From NCBI GenBank assembly GCA_913042205.1, contig CAJWIY010000017.1, positions 1-37,244 on the forward strand: a stretch of DNA of 37,244 nt. The letters run 5' to 3'. The position numbers and the translations under genes were made by a program. The notes under the pieces were generated by a model, which saw only the letters and a list, made by a program, of their open reading frames with translations, was not told the DNA's origin and did not search any database. Shown here one piece after another: positions 33,380 through 37,244 of the stretch; the first letter of the stretch is position 1; the number at the start of each line of letters is the position of its first letter. This DNA is from an uncultured Gammaproteobacteria bacterium (lineage in GTDB: Bacteria > Pseudomonadota > Gammaproteobacteria > Pseudomonadales > Litorivicinaceae).

Positions 33380-34150
33380 ATGAGAACAAATAAAATTCGA
33401 GAGAAATGGGACGCCGATGAACCAGTATTAAATGGCTGGCTAACAATTTCTAATGGCTTTTCAGCTGAGGTAATGGCGCATCAGGGTTACGACACGTTAA
33501 CGGTTGATCTTCAGCATGGTGTCAATGACGAGATGAATCTCATCGCTATGCTGCAGGCAATCAGCACCACTGAGACTGTCCCAATTATTCGGGTCCCGTG
33601 GCTGGAGCCAGGGATCATTATGAAGGCCCTTGATATGGGCGCGTATGGTGTGATTTGCCCGATGATAAACACGGCAGAAGATGCCAAAAAATTTGTCGAA
33701 TACACGAGTTATGCGCCAATGGGGCGGAGAAGCTTCGGTCCTGTTAGGGCATCAATCTACGGTGGTAATGATTATCCAGACCATGCAAACGATATGATCG
33801 TTCGGTTCGCGATGATCGAAACAGCGGAGGCTCTTGATAATCTGGACGCAATTTTGGGAGTTGAAGGTTTGGATGCTATTTACATCGGACCGTCGGATCT
33901 CTCCTTGTCACTGGGGTGTAAGCCAACCTTTGATGAAGTCGATCCGCCTGCGGCCGAGGCAATCGACCACATTTTAGAGCGTGCCACCGCGCATGGATTG
34001 AAGGCGGGTATTCACAACGGAACAACTGCGTCTGCAAGAGCACGAATCGGAAAAGGATTTCGATTTGTCACAGTATCCTCCGATGCGCGAATCATGGCCG
34101 ATGGATCACAGGCAATTATCGCTGAGATGAAAGATCCGTTTAAGTCATGA
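33380..34150 (+). CDS. HpcH/HpaI-family class II aldolase
   Basis: Pyruvate-class aldolase of 256 aa. The HpaI-type residues are all present: His46 (VDLQH), Arg71 (IRVPW), metal ligands Glu147 (MIETAEA) and Asp173 (GPSDLS). Members cleave 2-keto-3-deoxy or 5-keto-4-deoxy sugar acids to pyruvate plus an aldehyde. After Udh, Gli and Gci the likely substrate is the 3-deoxy-2-keto-hexarate, giving pyruvate and tartronate semialdehyde. The exact specificity is inferred. The locus has no KdgD-type dehydratase, so this aldolase may replace that route. It is the last clear gene of the right operon. Confidence 0.9.
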   Translation: MRTNKIREKWDADEPVLNGWLTISNGFSAEVMAHQGYDTLTVDLQHGVNDEMNLIAMLQAISTTETVPIIRVPWLEPGIIMKALDMGAYGVICPMINTAEDAKKFVEYTSYAPMGRRSFGPVRASIYGGNDYPDHANDMIVRFAMIETAEALDNLDAILGVEGLDAIYIGPSDLSLSLGCKPTFDEVDPPAAEAIDHILERATAHGLKAGIHNGTTASARARIGKGFRFVTVSSDARIMADGSQAIIAEMKDPFKS

Positions 34151-34156
34151 ACGGCT

Positions 34157-34453
34157 GTGATTTTAGCCGGTGATGAGTACGCGCTTGCACAAGGGGACGC
34201 CCGAGGCGCGCGGAACTCTATCAGTACACCTGAAAAGCATTTGTCAACGGAGTGGAAGTAGCGCCGTTATGACGCCCCCGCCGAAGTGGAGTCGCAGGAA
34301 GATACGCTACTGAACGAGACAGGTGTCTCGCACGAACCAACCCCCGGTGGCTTCCCTTCACAGGGCAAGTGTGTCACCGCTAGCGCGATTGCGCAACTAA
34401 AGGGGTTTGGTAATACTGGCCCCGCAAAAGTGAGGGGCCATCTTCATTCGTGA
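34157..34453 (+). pseudogene. possible decayed small gene with one in-frame TAG
   Basis: The frame from GTG 34157 runs 34 codons to a TAG (34259-34261). In the same frame it continues 63 more codons to TGA (34451-34453), with protein-like composition (for example YDAPAEVESQEDTLLNETG and GKCVTASAIAQLKGFGNTG). The longer reading would be about 97 residues. I recognise no family. It may be a broken gene, or two chance frames. It contains the inverted repeat CGAGACA/TGTCTCG (34315-34330). Confidence 0.3.
34417..34440. terminator. hairpin between aldolase and small exported gene
   Basis: TGGCCCC (34417-34423) and GGGGCCA (34434-34440) form a perfect seven-pair GC-rich stem with a ten-base loop, between convergent genes. 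No strong U-run follows on either strand, so it is a moderate terminator or mRNA-end candidate. Confidence 0.5.
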
Positions 34454-34456
34454 GGC

Positions 34457-34681
34457 TTAATTAAAATCTCGTTTTTGAATCACATTTTTGGCCTGGGCCA
34501 TCAATGCCTCATACAGAGCCAGATTGCCATCCGCTTTAGCTTTTTTGGCCTCCGCTTGTAACTCTTCAATTTTCATGGCATCACTAGCTGAAACCATTGG
34601 CTTACTGTGAGTGCTGCAATTGCCAGCAAAACCAGCGGTTGAAAACACGGTTAACAACACGCCTAGCAAGATTCTATTCAT
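34457..34681 (-). CDS. small exported hypothetical protein
   Basis: Protein of 74 aa with a clean signal peptide (MNRILLGVLLTVFSTAGFA, cleavage expected before GN). A single Cys lies soon after, and a Lys/Ala-rich helix (EELQAEAKKAKADGNLALYEALMAQAKN) fills the rest. AGAGAAAA precedes the ATG. No family is recognised. The helix could be a short coiled coil or a periplasmic binding helix. Confidence 0.6.
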   Translation of the reverse strand: MNRILLGVLLTVFSTAGFAGNCSTHSKPMVSASDAMKIEELQAEAKKAKADGNLALYEALMAQAKNVIQKRDFN

Positions 34682-34911
34682 AATTTTCTCTCCGATGATG
34701 TGGAAGGCTCTCTCCGTGCCCCGAACTCCTTAATTAAGAAATAAAGATGATTTAGTGTTTTGCAAGGAGGTGCAGAACGAAAGCATAAGAAATTTTATTC
34801 GTATATTAGCCCACTGATTTCTCTCAGAGGTCCTTCAGCACAATCAATTACTGAGGGGAAGAGTTCGCGAGACCTAAAATCTCTGAAGCCTTTTGAAAAA
34901 ATCAGCTGGTG

Positions 34912-35904
34912 TCACTGCATCTTGAACCAGAGTATCTCGCCCTCGGCGTCGCCAATGAGTATGTGGGATCCTGTCTCAGTAACTGCGATGGCGGTGACTT
35001 CGACACCGGTAGCGTTCCGCAAAACGACCGCATCTGACTCAGGCTTTATTTGCGAAAGCACAACGGTCCCATCATGGAACCCTGCCAGTACCCCGTTCAC
35101 ATCAGGGAAGCCTTGAACACAGCTCACTATCTGTTTTCGTCCTGCCACACAAATCGGACCTTTTCCCATCGGACCATCTTTGCCTTTAAAGGGCCAGCAC
35201 ACTGCCTCGCTGGCTCCTGAGGTCACTAAGTACGGAGCGTTTCCGGCCCAGGCTATGCTCTTGATTTTTGCTGGATACGGTGACATCGAAAAGTCAGCAT
35301 TGTCGCTCAGCCGCCAGCCATGTAACGCATTTTCCTGCATTGTTGAGACTACAAATTTACCGTTAGGGCTGAACGTTACCGAGGCGTGGAATCCCTTATA
35401 GGCTAATACTGATTTTGTCCACTTAATTCCCCGCCGTGTCCAGATCGTTACCCCGCCATAATGAGCCACGGCGAGCTGGTTACCGCGTGCATTGAAAGCG
35501 AGCCCACCGACCGTGCTTTGGTGCTCTAGCGGCACTGGTTGGGATCTGTCCGGGGACCATACATAAGCAACCCTTCCAGATGAGCAGGCAAAATGCTCTC
35601 CATCTGAGGCCACACAGTCGACCCACTTGGAGCCGAAGCTCGCTATCTCCTCGACTTCGCCCTTCAGAGAGACTCGCAGGAACCGTCCGTCCTCACCCCC
35701 TGTCAATAGATACCTTGACTCCCTAGCCATGGAGAGAATCACGCCCTCATGGGTGTTGAAAACTAATGGATCTCTATCAGGTTGAAATAGCCTGAGGCTG
35801 CCATCGCCGGAAGTTACAACGATAACCTCGCCGACAGTTGAGGCATTGACAACTGGTGCGCCGGTTCTCTGCTGGACCCCATTAACTTTTGGATCAGTCG
35901 GCAT
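34912..35904 (-). CDS. WD40-repeat protein of the zinc-GTPase locus
   Basis: Beta-propeller protein of 330 aa made of about seven WD40-like repeats (for example GDGSLRLFQPD, GGEDGRFLRVS, GRVAYVWSPD, YGGVTIWTRRG, GWRLSD, FHDGTVVLSQI and DAEGEILWF). There is no signal peptide, so it is probably a cytoplasmic scaffold or binding protein. It starts 42 bases after the COG0523 GTPase stop on the same strand. WD40 proteins next to Zur-controlled COG0523 genes occur in several alphaproteobacteria, which suggests a role in zinc trafficking or homeostasis. The molecular function is unknown. Confidence 0.85.
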   Translation of the reverse strand: MPTDPKVNGVQQRTGAPVVNASTVGEVIVVTSGDGSLRLFQPDRDPLVFNTHEGVILSMARESRYLLTGGEDGRFLRVSLKGEVEEIASFGSKWVDCVASDGEHFACSSGRVAYVWSPDRSQPVPLEHQSTVGGLAFNARGNQLAVAHYGGVTIWTRRGIKWTKSVLAYKGFHASVTFSPNGKFVVSTMQENALHGWRLSDNADFSMSPYPAKIKSIAWAGNAPYLVTSGASEAVCWPFKGKDGPMGKGPICVAGRKQIVSCVQGFPDVNGVLAGFHDGTVVLSQIKPESDAVVLRNATGVEVTAIAVTETGSHILIGDAEGEILWFKMQ

Positions 35905-35946
35905 ATTTTCTTGGCTTTAGCCCTGCAACATATTGAGAGTTAAGGA

Positions 35947-36912
35947 CTACGCTACCTTGCAAGCATCAAACCCCTCTTGCAAACGCATCGACTCTAGATC
36001 CCTGCCAATGAAAACGATCTTGGAAGTTCTCTGACCTCCCTCTGGCCAATCACCCATTGGGGCACCATCCATGAGCATGTGGACGCCCTGAAACACATAA
36101 CGTTTGTCCATACCTTGAAAGTCGAGGATCCCCTTTGAGCGCAAAATATTTTGACCCTGGGTGCGTAGAAGGGTGCTAAACCACCGCTCGAATTTGTCAT
36201 AATCTAGCGCTGTCTCTGATGCCAGAGAGATGCTGCTGATATCATCATCATGTTCATGATCGTGATCGGATTCTAGGAAATCGGGCTCAAATTCCGTGAT
36301 CCGATCGAGGCTGAAGGCGTCCAAGCCAAGGATCTCATCAAGAGGTAGGTCACACCTTGTTGTACGCCGGATCTTTGCGTAAGGGTTAATTTTCTTAATG
36401 CGTGCCTCCACGCGGTCCAGTATCGCGGGATCAACTAAATCGGTCTTGTTCAAAAGGATGACGTCAGCAAACGCGATTTGCTCCTCCGCCTCGTGGTGGT
36501 CGTCGAGTTGGAGCTCCAAATGAACCGCGTCCGCCATTGTGACGATCGCGTCAAGTGCAGTGCGATCTGCTACTTCCTGGTCCACGAAGAATGTCTGGGC
36601 GACGGGGGCGGGATCAGCGAGCCCTGTGGTTTCAACGATGATCGCATCTAGTTTGTCAGCGCGTTTCATCAGCCCACTTAGGATGCGGATTAAGTCCCCC
36701 CTGACTGTGCAACAGATACAACCGTTGTTCATTTCGAAGACTTCTTCGTCGACGTCTACCACTAAATCATTGTCGATTCCTTCTTCTCCGAATTCGTTCA
36801 CAATGACAGCGAAACGTCGACCGTGCTGCTCCGTAAGTATACGATTTAAAAGAGTCGTTTTGCCCGCACCTAAAAAGCCGGTTAGGACGGTCACAGGAAC
36901 CTGTGCGTTCAT
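35947..36912 (-). CDS. COG0523 (CobW/ZNG1-type) metal-chaperone GTPase
   Basis: GTPase of the COG0523 family, 321 aa. Walker A is GFLGAGKT (12-19), then Glu40, the metal-binding CICC (65-68), [12 protein letters not shown] for guanine recognition, and a His/Asp-rich loop ([10 protein letters not shown], about 215-224) typical of zinc-linked members. The C-terminal CobW domain ([25 protein letters not shown]) is complete. I chose the ATG at 36912, with AGAGGGG upstream, over the one at 36936. A Zur-type palindrome lies about 70 bases upstream. It should act in the cytosol, delivering zinc to client proteins under zinc limitation. Confidence 0.93.
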   Translation of the reverse strand: MNAQVPVTVLTGFLGAGKTTLLNRILTEQHGRRFAVIVNEFGEEGIDNDLVVDVDEEVFEMNNGCICCTVRGDLIRILSGLMKRADKLDAIIVETTGLADPAPVAQTFFVDQEVADRTALDAIVTMADAVHLELQLDDHHEAEEQIAFADVILLNKTDLVDPAILDRVEARIKKINPYAKIRRTTRCDLPLDEILGLDAFSLDRITEFEPDFLESDHDHEHDDDISSISLASETALDYDKFERWFSTLLRTQGQNILRSKGILDFQGMDKRYVFQGVHMLMDGAPMGDWPEGGQRTSKIVFIGRDLESMRLQEGFDACKVA

Positions 36913-36979
36913 ATCTAAATATCCCCTCTGATCCATGAATCTGCGATAAGTACTCGTAGACCCTTTTCCCGTTTAACGT

Positions 36980-36993
36980 TATGTTATAACATA
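36980..36993. promoter_or_regulatory. Zur-box-like operator
   Basis: TATGTTATAACATA is a perfect 14-base palindrome within a longer G-TTATGTTATAACATAT-C context. This matches the ATGTTATAACAT core of proteobacterial Zur sites. It lies between the COG0523 gene (minus) and the divergent small gene (plus), so it could control both. Derepression under zinc limitation is expected. Confidence 0.8.
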
Positions 36994-37078
36994 TCGATAA
37001 TATTGGTACGGGGAAAGAGTTTTTTGCTATTTACTTTTTGGTCACTGAGTAAGTCTGAGGGTTACAGAGGTCCAGACT

Positions 37079-37244
37079 GTGAGTCTGTTTAAACCGAAAA
37101 TCGCGTCCGAAAAAGTAAGGCAATTGAGTGCGCTAGTCCGAGAGGTCTGGGCTCTGCCAGAAGAAGTGATAGTTTCTGTGATGGAGGTTGAGTGTATGGA
37201 GGCTGATTGTCCAGACCTAGAGACCAACATCATTTTGATGTCTG
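37079..37244 (+). CDS. conserved hypothetical protein, cut by window end
   Basis: Plus-strand frame from GTG 37079, preceded by AGAGG eight bases upstream, open to the window end (55 codons visible). The segment VIVSVMEVECMEADCPDLET resembles a conserved small-protein family with a VSVxExxCxExxCPxxET pattern, which I recall next to zinc-GTPase and WD40 genes in alphaproteobacteria. The two Cys may bind metal. It is divergent from the COG0523 gene across the Zur-like site. The minus-strand frame over the same bases is a shadow. Confidence 0.6.
   Translation, partial: MSLFKPKIASEKVRQLSALVREVWALPEEVIVSVMEVECMEADCPDLETNIILMS

Noticed and set aside
34760-35116. Plus-strand 118-codon frame
   Set aside because: Antisense to the WD40 gene for most of its length; serine-rich shadow composition.
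37042-37233. Minus-strand 63-codon frame at the window end
   Set aside because: Shadow of the plus-strand conserved frame starting at GTG 37079, which has a ribosome-binding site and a recognisable two-Cys segment.

Overview
The window looks like part of the chromosome of a heterotrophic proteobacterium, probably marine. The basis is two tripartite tricarboxylate (TTT) transporters, a TRAP transporter, many SDR/aldolase/dehydrogenase genes, a cytoplasmic sulfatase and a Zur-box/COG0523 GTPase locus of alphaproteobacterial style. The class (Alpha- or Gammaproteobacteria) cannot be fixed from this sequence alone. I found no rRNA, tRNA, CRISPR array or intact mobile element.

Layout. (1) 1-2.9 kb, plus strand: TTT transporter tctC (cut by the window edge)-tctA-tctB. 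(2) 2.9-6.2 kb, minus strand: a tight operon of a 4,5-dihydroxyphthalate-decarboxylase-like (Pht5-like) protein, two class II aldolase-family proteins and a shikimate-dehydrogenase-like protein. (3) 6.5-9.0 kb, plus: an SDR and an Atm1-type ABC half-exporter, convergent with an aldehyde dehydrogenase (9.2-10.6 kb, minus). (4) 11.0-14.4 kb, plus: TRAP dctP-dctQ-dctM plus an SDR. (5) 14.7-16.2 kb: a tyrosine-recombinase N-terminal remnant, then a two-gene chromate transporter. (6) 16.3-19.4 kb, plus: cupin, second Pht5-like protein, ornithine-cyclodeaminase-like protein, MOSC protein. (7) 19.4-22.6 kb: a PAS/class III nucleotide cyclase and a poorly coding stretch with small ORFs and inverted repeats.

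(8) 22.6-34.2 kb is the most coherent and interesting block. A LacI-family regulator sits between two divergent operons, and each operon carries a near-identical palindrome (TTTGAGACCGGTCTCAAA and its close copy) in its upstream region. The left operon encodes a ComA (phosphosulfolactate synthase)-family protein, D-galactarolactone cycloisomerase (Gci) and D-galactarolactone isomerase (Gli). The right operon encodes a TTT receptor, a TctA-TctB fusion permease, a second ComA-family protein, a formylglycine-type sulfatase without signal peptide, uronate dehydrogenase (Udh) and an HpcH/HpaI aldolase. Together these read as uptake of a (probably sulfated) hexuronate, intracellular desulfation, oxidation to a hexarolactone, isomerisation and ring opening to a keto-deoxy-hexarate, and aldol cleavage. 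The two ComA-family proteins have no assigned step and are the likeliest place for undescribed chemistry.

(9) 34.1-37.2 kb: a decayed or very small reading frame, a small secreted protein, then a WD40 protein and a COG0523 zinc GTPase downstream of a Zur-like palindrome, with a divergent conserved small gene cut by the window end.
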